Source of the DNA: Xanthobacteraceae bacterium
GTDB taxonomy: Bacteria > Pseudomonadota > Alphaproteobacteria > Rhizobiales > Xanthobacteraceae
Direction: 5' to 3'
NCBI GenBank assembly: GCA_022844205.1
Contig: JALHMF010000009.1
Location: 56,750 to 120,749, forward strand
DNA: 64,000 nt
Part shown: one piece after another, positions 17,916 to 28,992 of the stretch
Layout: the number at the start of each line of letters is the position of its first letter
Numbering within the stretch: the stretch's first letter is position 1
Notes under the pieces: generated by a model
Told to the model about the DNA's origin: nothing
Databases searched by the model: none
The model's input: the letters and a program-made list of their open reading frames with translations, nothing else
Translations under genes and position numbers: made by a program

Positions 17916-19063
17916 ATCAACACACCAAGCCGGAAACGGCGCCGATTCCGTTCATCGACCTTGCCGCGCAACGCAAACGTATGGGCGGCGCCGTCGAGGC
18001 AGCCGTCGCCAGGGTGGTCGCGGGCGGACAATATATTCTCGGCCCTGAGGTCACGGAGCTTGAGAAGCGGCTCGCGCAATTCGCGGGCGCCCGGCACGCG
18101 ATCTCCTGCTCCAGCGGCACCGACGCGTTGCAGATGGTGCTGATGGCAAAGGGTGTCGGCTCCGGCGACGCGGTGATCTGCCCGTCGTTCACGTTCTGCG
18201 CGACGGCGGAAGTGGTGGCGCTCTTGGGTGCGGTACCCGTTTTCGCGGATGTCGATGCCGGGACGTTCAACATCAATGCGAAAAGCGCTGAAGCCGCGAT
18301 CGCCCGCGCCGAGAAGCTCGGCCTCGAGGCGAAGGCGATCATGCCGGTCGATCTCTTCGGCCTGTCGGTGGACCATGACGCGGTGGCGAAGGTCGCCGAA
18401 GAGCATGGACTGTTTGTGCTCGATGACGCGGCACAGGGCTTCGGCGCCACCTACAAGGGCAAGCCGATCGGCTCGTTCGGCCTTGCGACCGCGACGAGCT
18501 TCTTTCCGGCGAAGCCGCTGGGCTGCTACGGCGACGGCGGCGCCATTTTTACCGACAGCGACGAACTTGCCGCGGCGCTGATAAGCATCCGCGTGCATGG
18601 CGCGGGCTCCGATCGCTACGACAATGTGCGCATCGGTCTTACCGGACGGCTCGACACCATCCAGGCCGCGGTGCTGATCGAGAAGCTGAAGATTTTCCCG
18701 GATGAGATTGCCGCGCGCGACAAGGTCGCGAAGCGTTACAACGACGGCCTCGCCAAGGTCGCGATTGTGCCGGCCGTACCTGCCGGCCACACATCGGTCT
18801 GGGCGCAATACACGATCCGGCTGAAGCCCGGCCAGCGCGACGGTTTTGCGAACACGCTGAAGGAGCAGGGCATCCCGACCGCGATCTACTATCCGAAGCC
18901 GCTGCACAAACAGACGGCGTACAAGGATTTCCCGGTGGCGGAAGGCGGCTTGCCGGTGAGTGATACCATCTCGGACCAAGTGATCAGCCTGCCGATGCAC
19001 GCCTATCTCGATGAGCCCACGCAGGACCGCATCATCGAGGCGGCCAAGCGCGCGCTTTCCTGA
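17912..19063 (+). CDS. gnnB: DegT/DnrJ/EryC1 sugar aminotransferase, GnnB-like
   Basis: A PLP-dependent aminotransferase for a keto nucleotide sugar, 383 residues. It has IPFIDLAAQRKRM at the N-terminus, SCSSGTDALQMVL around residues 70-82, LDDAAQGFGATYKGK around 170-184 and the PLP lysine in TSFFPAKPLGCYGDGGA around 195-211. The start overlaps the dehydrogenase stop (ATGA), so the two are translationally coupled. With that partner it should install the 3-amino group on UDP-GlcNAc (GnnB) or on a uronate derivative (WlbC/WbpE). Confidence 0.78.
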   Translation: MNQHTKPETAPIPFIDLAAQRKRMGGAVEAAVARVVAGGQYILGPEVTELEKRLAQFAGARHAISCSSGTDALQMVLMAKGVGSGDAVICPSFTFCATAEVVALLGAVPVFADVDAGTFNINAKSAEAAIARAEKLGLEAKAIMPVDLFGLSVDHDAVAKVAEEHGLFVLDDAAQGFGATYKGKPIGSFGLATATSFFPAKPLGCYGDGGAIFTDSDELAAALISIRVHGAGSDRYDNVRIGLTGRLDTIQAAVLIEKLKIFPDEIAARDKVAKRYNDGLAKVAIVPAVPAGHTSVWAQYTIRLKPGQRDGFANTLKEQGIPTAIYYPKPLHKQTAYKDFPVAEGGLPVSDTISDQVISLPMHAYLDEPTQDRIIEAAKRALS

Positions 19064-19090
19064 ATCAAACAGGTTCGAATTTTTTTACGT

Positions 19091-19228
19091 CCCCCTGAAA
19101 GGGGGGAGGTCGGCGCTCCAAAGTCGGATTTATCCGACTTTGGATTTTGGCGCACCGGGTGGGGGTCCACTCCGCTGCATGCTATGACCCCCCCCCTCCC
19201 TGACCCTCCCCCTTTCAGGGGGAGGGAA
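19091..19228. repeat. CCCCCTGAAAGGGGGAGG-type inverted intergenic repeat
   Basis: CCCCCTGAAAGGGGGGAGG at the left and CCTCCCCCTTTCAGGGGGAGG at the right flank an inner AAGTCGGATTTATCCGACTT hairpin and a CACCGGGTGGGGG stretch. Related material is at 54891-55107 and 55977-56095. It fills the gap between gnnB and murJ; no gene fits inside. Confidence 0.75.
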
Positions 19229-19249
19229 TCAATGTAACGAAGCGCAGCG

Positions 19250-20818
19250 ATGCTCCGTAGAATCTTCACCGTCGGCGGCTGGACGCTGGTTTCGCGCGTC
19301 ACCGGGTTCATTCGCGACGTGGTGATGGCGGCGGTGCTCGGCGCCGGTCCCATCGCCGACGCGTTTCTCGTTGCGTTCCGCCTGCCCAATCATTTCCGCG
19401 CGATCTTCGCCGAGGGCGCCTTCAGTGCGGCGTTCGTGCCGTCCTATGCGCGGGCGCTGGAACAAGAAGGCAAGGACGCGGCGCGCCGTTTTGCCGATCG
19501 CATCGCCACGGCGATGGTGCTTCTGCAAATCGTGCTGCTCGCGATTGCACTCGCCTTCACGCCTGCGATTGTCTCGCTGCTGGCACCGGGGCTGGTGCGC
19601 GATCCCGCGCGTTTCGAGCTTGCGGTGGCGCTTACGCGCATCACCTTTCCCTATCTCGCGCTGATGGCGCTGGAGACATTGATCTCGGGAACGCTGAACG
19701 CCAACCGCCGCTTCGCCGCGGCAGCGGGTGCACCGGTGCTGCTTAATGTTTCCATCATCAGCGCGCTCCTGATGGCGGTACTTTTTCCGAGTGCGGGACA
19801 CGCCGCGGCCTGGGGCGTGCTGGTGGCGGGCGTACTGCAAGTGTTGCTCGTGGGCGGGGCCGCGGAGCAGGGCGGCTTCGGGCTTCGCTTCGCGATGCCG
19901 AGGCTCGACGACGACACCAGGAAATTCCTGAAGGCGCTCGGACCTGCAATCATCGGTGCCGGCGGGGTACAGATCGCGCTCTTCGCCGACACGATCATCG
20001 CGACGTTCCTGTCCGCCGGCGCGCTTTCTGCGCTCTATTACGCCGACCGCATCCATCAGCTTCCGATCGGCGTTGTCGGCATTGCGATCGGCATTGTGCT
20101 GCTCCCGGAAATGTCGCGGCGGCTTGCTGCTGGCGACGAAGCGGGGGCAGCCGATGCGCAGGGCAGGGCGATTGAACTCTCGCTCCTGATCGCCATTCCG
20201 TTTGCGGCCGGGGCCATCGCGATCCCGGACCTTGTGATGCGCGCGCTGTTCGTGCGCGGGGCGTTCACCAGCGACGATGCACTGGCGGCGGCAGCCACAC
20301 TCGCCGCTTACGGCGTCGGGCTGATTCCGTTCGTGCTGATCCGCAGCTTCGTGGCGCCGTTTTACGCGCGCGGCGATACAGCCACACCGGTGAAGGCGGC
20401 CCTCATTGCAGTGTTCGTGAACGTGCTCCTGAAAATTGTTCTGGTCGGCCCGCTCTCGCAGGTTGGCCTTGCACTCGCGACCTCGGCGGGCGCCTGGATC
20501 AATCTCGGCATCCTCGCCTTCGCCGCGCGCCGCATGGGATTTGAAAGCGGCATCCGCTCCGTGGAACTTCTGATGCGCCTGCTCGTGGCGGGATTGATTC
20601 TGGGTGGCGTCCTTTATGGCGGCGAAATGCTGCTCGCATCTGCCTTGCCGCAGACGCATGGCTTGCGCGACGAATTGCAGCTGCTGATTTTATTGGCGCT
20701 CGGCGTGCTGGTTTATGTCGTTCTTGTGATCGCGCTGCTCGGACGCGATTGGATTCGCGGGTTGACGCGTGATACTTCATCACCCGCGAACGTGATTAAT
20801 CCTTCCACGTTCGATTAG
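19250..20818 (+). CDS. murJ: Lipid II flippase MurJ (MviN)
   Basis: Moves lipid-linked peptidoglycan precursors across the inner membrane. The 522-residue protein has the conserved start TLVSRVTGFIRDVVMAAVLG, then DAFLVAFRLPNHFRAIFAEG around residues 43-62 and about 14 hydrophobic segments. It has its own start 186 bp after gnnB, beyond an inverted repeat, so it is probably a separate transcript. Length and motifs are normal. Confidence 0.94.
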   Translation: MLRRIFTVGGWTLVSRVTGFIRDVVMAAVLGAGPIADAFLVAFRLPNHFRAIFAEGAFSAAFVPSYARALEQEGKDAARRFADRIATAMVLLQIVLLAIALAFTPAIVSLLAPGLVRDPARFELAVALTRITFPYLALMALETLISGTLNANRRFAAAAGAPVLLNVSIISALLMAVLFPSAGHAAAWGVLVAGVLQVLLVGGAAEQGGFGLRFAMPRLDDDTRKFLKALGPAIIGAGGVQIALFADTIIATFLSAGALSALYYADRIHQLPIGVVGIAIGIVLLPEMSRRLAAGDEAGAADAQGRAIELSLLIAIPFAAGAIAIPDLVMRALFVRGAFTSDDALAAAATLAAYGVGLIPFVLIRSFVAPFYARGDTATPVKAALIAVFVNVLLKIVLVGPLSQVGLALATSAGAWINLGILAFAARRMGFESGIRSVELLMRLLVAGLILGGVLYGGEMLLASALPQTHGLRDELQLLILLALGVLVYVVLVIALLGRDWIRGLTRDTSSPANVINPSTFD

Positions 20819-20889
20819 CGTATTCCTTTGGCGGGTTCCCTTCTGCCCGCAATTTGCGATATGAAGCTGGAAACCCTACAGGCAGCCAG

Positions 20890-22095
20890 ATGATCCGTAT
20901 GTCTTCGTTGCGGCCGTTGGCCGGAACGCTCCTCATCCTCGCGCTCGCGGCGTGCAACGACCAGAACGCCCAGAAAGGCCCGCCTCCGGCGCCGCCCGTG
21001 ACCGTTGCGACCCCGGTCAAGCGCTCGGTGGTCGAACGCGAGGAATATGTCGGCCGCTTCGTCGCCTTGAACTCGGTGGAGATCCGCGCGCGGGTATCCG
21101 GCTATCTCGAAAAAATTCACTTCGAGGACGGTCAGCTCGTTCAGGCGGGCGCGCTCCTGTTCTCCGTCGATCCCCGTCCGTTCCAGAACGCGCTCGATCA
21201 GGCGAAGGGCGTGCTCGCGCAGGCAAGGGCACAGCTTGCGCTGACCACGGCCGATCTCGGCCGGGCCGACAAACTCATCAAGGACAAGACCATCTCTGAG
21301 CAATCCTACGACCAGCGCCTGCAGGCGAAGCGCTCGGCGGAGGCTTCCGTTGCCTCCAATGAAGCGCAGGTGAAGCAGGCCGAACTCGACCTGCAATTCA
21401 CCGAACTGCGGGCACCCGTGACGGGCCGCATCGGCGACCGGCGCGTGTCGCCGGGCAATTACGTCACCGGAGGCGCGGTCCCGTCCACAACGCTGCTTGC
21501 CACCATCGTGTCGATCAATCCGATCCGCTTCGAATTTTCGTTCGATGAGTCCGCCTATCTGAAATTCGCCCGGCTGCAGAACCGCGCCTCGCAGGCCTTC
21601 GCGCGCGACAGCGATACGCCGGTCGAGCTGAAGCTGCTCGACGAAAAGGATTTCGTGCACAAGGGCTCGATCGACTTCGTGGACAACGTGATCGACCAGT
21701 CCACCGGCTCGATCCGCGGCCGCGCCGAATTCCGCAATCCGGACGGCCTGTTCACGCCGGGCATGTTCGCGCGTATCCGCATTCCGTCCTCGCCGCCGTT
21801 CGAGGCGCTGCTCATTCCAGACAGCGCCATCGGCAGCGAGCAGACGCGCAAGTTCGTCTATGTGGTCGATGGCGAGGGGACCGTCTCGCAGAAATACGTG
21901 ACCCTCGGCCAGGTCGATCGCGGGCAACGCGTGATCATCGAGGGCATCGCCGAGAACGACCGCGTGATCGTGAACGGTCTTCTGCGTGCCCGTCCCGGCG
22001 CGAAAGTGACGGCGCTGAAGGAAGGCGAGATGCCGCCCGGCATGGGCGGACCGCCCGGCGCCGCGAAGGGCGGCGCCGACAAGGGAAAGAAATAA
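20890..22095 (+). CDS. RND efflux periplasmic adaptor lipoprotein
   Basis: Membrane-fusion protein linking an inner-membrane RND pump to an outer-membrane channel. From ATG 20890 it is 401 residues with a lipoprotein signal ending LALAAC, so it should be lipid-anchored. Behind it are VEIRARVSGYLEKIHFEDGQ (lipoyl half-motif, ~55-74), a helical hairpin (~95-160) and ELRAPVTGRIGDRRVSPGNY. A more upstream ATG (20854) would disrupt the signal. Six bases separate it from the pump gene. No TolC-like gene follows. Confidence 0.9.
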   Translation: MIRMSSLRPLAGTLLILALAACNDQNAQKGPPPAPPVTVATPVKRSVVEREEYVGRFVALNSVEIRARVSGYLEKIHFEDGQLVQAGALLFSVDPRPFQNALDQAKGVLAQARAQLALTTADLGRADKLIKDKTISEQSYDQRLQAKRSAEASVASNEAQVKQAELDLQFTELRAPVTGRIGDRRVSPGNYVTGGAVPSTTLLATIVSINPIRFEFSFDESAYLKFARLQNRASQAFARDSDTPVELKLLDEKDFVHKGSIDFVDNVIDQSTGSIRGRAEFRNPDGLFTPGMFARIRIPSSPPFEALLIPDSAIGSEQTRKFVYVVDGEGTVSQKYVTLGQVDRGQRVIIEGIAENDRVIVNGLLRARPGAKVTALKEGEMPPGMGGPPGAAKGGADKGKK

Positions 22096-22101
22096 CGCAA
22101 G

Positions 22102-25100
22102 ATGAAGTTGTCGCATTTCTTCATCGACCGGCCGATCTTCGCTTCCGTGCTCTCGATCGTGATCGTGATCGTGGGGGCGGTGAGCTATCTGCGGCTGCCG
22201 GTCGCGCAGTATCCCGACATCGCGCCGCCGGTGATCACCGTCTCCGGCCAGTATCCCGGCGCGTCGGCGGAAATCGTCGCCGCCACTGTGGTCGCCCCGA
22301 TCGAGGAGCAGATCAACGGCGTCGAAGGCATGCTCTATGTCTCGTCCAATTCCACCGCGGACGGGCGCTTCTCGATTTCAGTGACCTTCGACATCGGGGT
22401 GAACCTCGACATCGCGCAGGTGCAGGTACAGAACCGCGTTTCGGTCGCGCAGCCTCGCCTTCCCCAGGACGTGCGCAATATCGGCGTCACGGTCGCGAAA
22501 AGCTCGCCCGACCTGATGATGGTCGTGCACATCTATTCACCCGACAAGTCGCGCGACTCGCTCTACCTCTCGAACTACACCAACCTTGAAATCAAGGATG
22601 TCGTCACCCGCATCGACGGCGTCGGCTCGATCATCATTTTCGGCGCACGCGATTACGCGATGCGCGTCTGGATCGATCCTTCGCGCTTGCAGACACTGAA
22701 CCTGACCGCGACGGACGTCACCGCGGCGTTAGCCGCCCAGAACGTGCAGGTGGCATCCGGTATTCTGAATCAACCGCCCGTGACGAACCAGCGCGACTTC
22801 CAGATCGCGGTGCGCACGCAAGGACGCTTTCAGGATCCCGCCGAATTCGGCAACATCGTCGTGAAGCAAACCTCGGCCGCGGTGGTGCGGCTGCGCGATG
22901 TGGCGCGCGTTGAACTCGCCGCCCAGGATTACGGAACCATCTCGTTCCTGAACAAGGACGAGGCGGTCGCCATCGCCGTGTTCCAGCGGCCCGGCTCCAA
23001 CGCCATCGCGACGGCAAACAACATCCGCTCGACCATGCAGGAGATTTCCAAGAAGTTTCCACCCGGTCTCGTGCATACGATCATCTACGATCCGACGCGT
23101 TTCATCGCGGAGTCCGTGGATGCCGTGCTCGAGACGATCGTCGAGGCGATCATTCTCGTCGTGCTCGTGGTGATCCTGTTCCTGCAAACATGGCGCGCCG
23201 CGATCATTCCCATTCTGGCGATTCCGATTTCCTTGATCGGTACGCTGTTCCTGATGGCGGCGTTCGGCTTCACCATCAACAACCTGACCCTGTTCGGGCT
23301 CGTGCTCGCCATCGGCATCGTGGTCGATGACGCGATCGTCGTGGTGGAAAACGTCGAGCGCAATATCGAAAGGGGGATGTCGCCGCGCGATGCCGCCTAC
23401 AAGACGATGGAGGAAGTCGGCGGCGCGCTGGTCGCGATCGCGCTTGTGCTATGCGCCGTGTTCATTCCGGCCGCGTTCATTCCGGGTATTTCCGGACAGT
23501 TCTACAAGGCCTTCGCGTTGACCATCGCCGGCGCGACCATCATCTCTCTGTTTGTGTCGCTGACGCTGTCTCCGGCCGTCGCCGCGTTGCTGCTGAAGCC
23601 GCACAGCAAGAACGAAAAGCCCAGGCCTTGGGAAGTGCCGATCCGCAAGTTCTTCGAGTATTTCAATCTCGGCTTCGACAAGTTCAACTGGGGATTCAAC
23701 TGGGCCGTTTCGCGTGTGGTCCGCATTACCACGATCATGCTCGTGGTCTATGTCGGCATCATCGCCTTCGGCCTCAACGAATTCCGCCGCACGCCGATCG
23801 GCTTCATTCCGCAGCAGGACCGCGGCTATCTGATCATCGTGGCGCAGCTTCCGCCCGGCGCGTCGCTGGGGCGGACGGCGGAAGTCATGAAGAAAGTCGG
23901 CGACATCGCCCTCAGCGTTCCGGGCGTGACCAACGCGGTGAACATCGTGGGCTTCTCCGGCGCCACCTTCACGCAGGCGCCGAACGCAGGCGCGGTGTTC
24001 GCCGTGCTGGAGCCGTTCGAGACGCGCGCGGGCGACCGCTCCAAAACGGATGTCGCGATCCAGGGGCAGCTTTTCCAGAAGCTCGCCGCGGTCCAGGAAG
24101 GCTTTGTCCTCGTCGTGCAGCCGCCGCCGGTGCAGGGCATCGGCAACGCGGGCGGCTTCCGCATGATGATCGAGGATCGCGCCGGGCGCGGACCGGAAGC
24201 GTTGCAGGGCGTCGTCTTTGCGATGATGGGGCGTGCCGCGCAGACGCAAGGCGTGAGCCAGGTATTCTCGCTGTTCGAAACATCGACTCCGCAGCTCTAT
24301 CTCGACATCGACCGGACCAAGGCGCAACTGCTCGGCGTCAACGTGACCGATGTGTTCTCGGCGCTCTCGGTGTTTATCGGTTCGGCTTACGTCAACGACT
24401 TCAACCTGATTGGCCGCACCTTCCGCGTGGTGGCGCAGGCGGACCAGAACTATCGCGTCGATCCGGGCGACATTCTGAAAATCCGCGTGCGCAATTCCGC
24501 GGGCGCCACGGTGCCGCTCGGCTCCTTCACGACGGTCAGCGACCAGACCGGCCCGTACCGCGTGCCGCGCTATAACCTCTATCCGGCCGCCGAACTCGAC
24601 GGGGCGGCATCGCCCGGGGTCAGCGCCGGCACCGCCCTCAAGATCATGGAGCAGCTCGCGGCGGAAACGCTGCCTGACGGCTTCGCGTTTGAATGGACGA
24701 CGCTCGCGCTCCAGCAGTCGCGCGCGGGCAATACGGCGGTGTTCGCCTTCGTGCTGGCGGTGGTGTTCGTGTTTCTTGTGCTGGCCGCGCAATTCGAAAG
24801 CCTGACGCTGCCGCTCGCGATCATCCTCATCGTGCCGATGTGTCTCGTGGCCGCGATCACCGGCGTGATCATCGCGGGACAGGACAACAACATCCTCACG
24901 CAGGTCGGATTGATCGTGCTCATAGGACTTGCGTCGAAGAACGCAATTTTGATGGTGGAGTTCGCAAAGCAGCTCGAAGACGAAGGCCGCGACACGATCA
25001 CCGCCGCGATCGATGCCGCGCGTATTCGTCTGCGTCCGATTCTCATGACTTCGCTCGCCTTCATCTTCGGCGTGGTGCCGCTCGTGATCGCGACCGGTGC

Positions 25101-25266
25101 GGCCGCCGAACTTCGCCGCGCGCTCGGCACGCCGGTGTTCGCCGGCATGATCGGCGTCACCGCGTTCGGGCTGATCTTCACACCGGTCTTTTACGTCGTG
25201 ACGCGCAGGCTCGCGCAGCGCTTCGAAAAGCCCTCGCGCAAGCCGGCCCGTACGCCGGCCGAGTAA
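22102..25266 (+). CDS. RND multidrug efflux pump, AcrB/MexF family (HAE-1)
   Basis: Proton-driven exporter of 1054 residues, the standard length. It begins MKLSHFFIDRPIFASVLSIV and has twelve membrane helices in two halves of TM1 plus TM2-6, with large periplasmic loops between. The proton-relay aspartates are present in GIVVDDAIVVVENVERNIER around residues 403-422, and the second-half QVGLIVLIGLASKNAILMVE is intact. With the adaptor it forms a two-gene operon; the outer-membrane factor must be encoded elsewhere. Substrates cannot be deduced. Confidence 0.94.
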   Translation: MKLSHFFIDRPIFASVLSIVIVIVGAVSYLRLPVAQYPDIAPPVITVSGQYPGASAEIVAATVVAPIEEQINGVEGMLYVSSNSTADGRFSISVTFDIGVNLDIAQVQVQNRVSVAQPRLPQDVRNIGVTVAKSSPDLMMVVHIYSPDKSRDSLYLSNYTNLEIKDVVTRIDGVGSIIIFGARDYAMRVWIDPSRLQTLNLTATDVTAALAAQNVQVASGILNQPPVTNQRDFQIAVRTQGRFQDPAEFGNIVVKQTSAAVVRLRDVARVELAAQDYGTISFLNKDEAVAIAVFQRPGSNAIATANNIRSTMQEISKKFPPGLVHTIIYDPTRFIAESVDAVLETIVEAIILVVLVVILFLQTWRAAIIPILAIPISLIGTLFLMAAFGFTINNLTLFGLVLAIGIVVDDAIVVVENVERNIERGMSPRDAAYKTMEEVGGALVAIALVLCAVFIPAAFIPGISGQFYKAFALTIAGATIISLFVSLTLSPAVAALLLKPHSKNEKPRPWEVPIRKFFEYFNLGFDKFNWGFNWAVSRVVRITTIMLVVYVGIIAFGLNEFRRTPIGFIPQQDRGYLIIVAQLPPGASLGRTAEVMKKVGDIALSVPGVTNAVNIVGFSGATFTQAPNAGAVFAVLEPFETRAGDRSKTDVAIQGQLFQKLAAVQEGFVLVVQPPPVQGIGNAGGFRMMIEDRAGRGPEALQGVVFAMMGRAAQTQGVSQVFSLFETSTPQLYLDIDRTKAQLLGVNVTDVFSALSVFIGSAYVNDFNLIGRTFRVVAQADQNYRVDPGDILKIRVRNSAGATVPLGSFTTVSDQTGPYRVPRYNLYPAAELDGAASPGVSAGTALKIMEQLAAETLPDGFAFEWTTLALQQSRAGNTAVFAFVLAVVFVFLVLAAQFESLTLPLAIILIVPMCLVAAITGVIIAGQDNNILTQVGLIVLIGLASKNAILMVEFAKQLEDEGRDTITAAIDAARIRLRPILMTSLAFIFGVVPLVIATGAAAELRRALGTPVFAGMIGVTAFGLIFTPVFYVVTRRLAQRFEKPSRKPARTPAE

Positions 25267-25337
25267 TCCGGCTCCCGCGGTGTCCGCAGAATGCCGGTGA
25301 TGTTCATGGCCGTCCGCCTGCCTTGTCTCTAGGATGA

Positions 25338-26540
<1,203 letters not shown>

Positions 26541-26547
26541 ACTTTAG

Positions 26548-26593
26548 GGCATGATCCCGAAAAGTGGCTTCCGGTTTTGGAAAAGATCATGCC
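26548..26593. repeat. Small rhizobial palindrome, second copy
   Basis: GGCATGATC at the left pairs with GATCATGCC at the right, enclosing CCGAAAAGTGGCTTCCGG and TTTTGGAAAA. The core matches the element at 8411-8457 while the outer arms differ, which is typical of this element class. It immediately follows pobA. Confidence 0.75.
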
Positions 26594-26642
26594 TAAACAA
26601 AATATGCTTCCGGCGGACGCGCGGGCGTAGTAAATCCCTGTC

Positions 26643-28928
26643 ATGCTTCCATCGAAGTTCGGTGTCGGCCAGCCGCATGTGCGGGTCGAAGATCCATCCC
26701 TGTTGACCGGTCACGGCCGCTTCACCGCCGACGCCATTCCCGCGGGCGCGCTGCGGGCGGTGGTCGCGCGCTCGCCGCATGCGCATGCGCGTTTCCGGCT
26801 CAACAACATCGGCGCGGTCCGGGAGATGCCCGGCGTGCGGCTTGTGCTCACCGGCGCCGACACGAAAGAGCTTGGCTCGATGCCCTGCGCCGGTGTCATC
26901 AAGCCGAGCAACGAGGAGCGGATGTGGCTTCCGCATTATCCCGTGCTCTGCCTCGATGTCGTGCGCTGCGTTGGCGATGCGGTCGCTTTTGTCGTGGCCG
27001 ATACGCTGGCGCAGGCGCGCGATGCCGCCGAGGCGTTTGAAATCGACTGGGAGCCGCTGCCGTCGGTCGCCGGCCTGAAGGCCGCGACGGAGCCGGGCGC
27101 GCCGCTCGTCTGGAGCGAGCGCTCGGGCAATGTCGCCTTCACCTCGGAAGTAGGCGATGCCGCCGCGACGGACAAGGCGTTCAGCCGCGCGAAGCGGATC
27201 GTCAAACTGGAAATCGTCAACCAGCGCGTGGTCGCGAACTACATGGAAACGCGCGCGGCACTCGCCGAGCCGGGCAATCCGGTGACGCTCACGCTCGGCA
27301 CGCAGGGCAGTCACACCGTGCGCAATTCCTTGTGCGCCAAGGTGCTGAAAATCCCGAACGAGCAGATGCGCGTCGTGACCGGCGACGTGGGCGGCGGGTT
27401 TGGAACGAAACTTGGACCGTATCGCGAATATCCGCTCGCGTTCCTCGCCGCGAAGCAGTTGAACAAGCCGGTCGCCTGGGTCTCCGATCGCAACGAGCAT
27501 TTTCTCGGCGACGCGCACGGCCGCGACAATGTCTCCTTTGCAGAGCTGGCGCTCGATGCGAACAACAAATTCCTCGGCCTGCGCGTCGATACGATCGCGA
27601 ACATGGGCGCGTACCTCGCTTTCTTCGGGCCCTTCATCGTCTCCAATGGCGCGACGATGCTGCCGGGTACTTACGACATTCCGGCGATGTATGCGCGCGC
27701 ACGCGGCATCTATACGCACACCCAGCCCGTCGACGCCTATCGCGGTGCGGGACGGCCGGAAGCGGCGTATCTGATCGAGCGTCTGGTGGACGCCGCGGCA
27801 CACGAAGCCGGCGTCTCGCCGGAGGAACTTCGCCGCATCAATCTCGTATCAAAATCGGCCATGCCCTACACGACCTCGACCAAGCGCGTGTACGACAGCG
27901 GCGATTTCAGCGGCCATCTCAATCGCGCGCTGGAGGCGGCGGACGCCAGGAATTTCGAGAAGCGCGCGAAGGAAGCGAAGCAGCGCGGAAAAGTGCGCGG
28001 CCTCGGCATGGCGAACTACATCGAAGTCTGCGGCGGGGCGGGGCCCGAGTTCGCGCGGCTCAAGATTGAGCAGGACGGCTCGGCGACGCTCTACATCGGC
28101 ACGCAGACGAACGGTCAGGGGCATCTCACCGCTTATTCGCAATTCGTCGCCGACGAACTCGATCTGCCGCTCGACAGGATTCGCGTGAAACAGGGCGATA
28201 CCGCCGACCTGCCGGCCGGCGGCGGCACCGGGGGCTCACGCTCGCTGCCGACCGGCGGGCCGACGACAAAAGCCGCGGCGCAAAAACTCGCTTTGCAGTT
28301 GAAAGAGCTTGCCGCGCGCGAACTGGAAGCGTCCGCCGACAAACTGGAGATCGTCGATGGCGCCGTGCGCGTCACCGGCTCCAACCGGCTGGTGACCTTC
28401 GCGGCGCTTGCGGCGGGCAACGATCCGTTGCTGGAGGCCGAGGGTACGTTCACGCCGTCCGCCGGCACCTATCCGAACGGAACGCATGTCTGCGAAGTGG
28501 AGATCGACCCGGATACCGGCGAGACGGAAATCGCCGGCTACTGGGTGGTGGACGATTTCGGCTTCACGGTGAATCCGCTGCTGCTGGAAGGACAGATCCA
28601 CGGCGGCATCGGGCAGGGCGTCGGGCAGGCGCTTCTGGAAAATACGGTGTTCGACGCCGACGGCCAGTTGCTGACGGCGACTCTGATGGACTACGCGATC
28701 CCGCATGCGCGCGACATGTCCGCGATTCATTTCGAGACCCGCAACATTCCCTGCACGACGCATCCGCTCGGCATGAAGGGTGCCGGCGAAGCCGGAACCA
28801 TCGGCGCGTGCCCGGCCGTGATGAACGCGGTCGGCGATGCGCTGCACCGCAATTTCGGCATCCGCCATATCGATATGCCGGCGACGCCGGCGCGAATCTG
28901 GCGGGCAATCCATCGAGAACCGCGCTGA
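26643..28928 (+). CDS. Xanthine dehydrogenase family molybdopterin-binding (large) subunit
   Basis: Molybdenum-hydroxylase catalytic subunit, 761 residues. The N-terminal a/b hammerhead domain (~10-120) and the molybdopterin domains are present with VGGGFGTKLGPYRE around residues 250-263, QPVDAYRGAGRPEA around 360-373, GGGTGGSRSLPTGG around 523-536 and the catalytic glutamate in GMKGAGEAGTIGA near 710-722. The AYRGAGR loop is the form II type, not the CO dehydrogenase AYRCSFR loop. No FAD or iron-sulfur subunit gene is beside it, so partners would have to be elsewhere. The substrate is unknown. Confidence 0.9.
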   Translation: MLPSKFGVGQPHVRVEDPSLLTGHGRFTADAIPAGALRAVVARSPHAHARFRLNNIGAVREMPGVRLVLTGADTKELGSMPCAGVIKPSNEERMWLPHYPVLCLDVVRCVGDAVAFVVADTLAQARDAAEAFEIDWEPLPSVAGLKAATEPGAPLVWSERSGNVAFTSEVGDAAATDKAFSRAKRIVKLEIVNQRVVANYMETRAALAEPGNPVTLTLGTQGSHTVRNSLCAKVLKIPNEQMRVVTGDVGGGFGTKLGPYREYPLAFLAAKQLNKPVAWVSDRNEHFLGDAHGRDNVSFAELALDANNKFLGLRVDTIANMGAYLAFFGPFIVSNGATMLPGTYDIPAMYARARGIYTHTQPVDAYRGAGRPEAAYLIERLVDAAAHEAGVSPEELRRINLVSKSAMPYTTSTKRVYDSGDFSGHLNRALEAADARNFEKRAKEAKQRGKVRGLGMANYIEVCGGAGPEFARLKIEQDGSATLYIGTQTNGQGHLTAYSQFVADELDLPLDRIRVKQGDTADLPAGGGTGGSRSLPTGGPTTKAAAQKLALQLKELAARELEASADKLEIVDGAVRVTGSNRLVTFAALAAGNDPLLEAEGTFTPSAGTYPNGTHVCEVEIDPDTGETEIAGYWVVDDFGFTVNPLLLEGQIHGGIGQGVGQALLENTVFDADGQLLTATLMDYAIPHARDMSAIHFETRNIPCTTHPLGMKGAGEAGTIGACPAVMNAVGDALHRNFGIRHIDMPATPARIWRAIHREPR

Positions 28929-28992
28929 CGCACTTCTTTCCCCCGCATGCCTGTGCTTTGGTGGGCGGATCATATTCAGTTTTCGCAGATTG

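Noticed and set aside
19229..20659. 476-codon minus-strand frame opposite murJ
   Set aside because: Arg/Glu/His-rich shadow; the plus frame is a textbook multi-helix MurJ.
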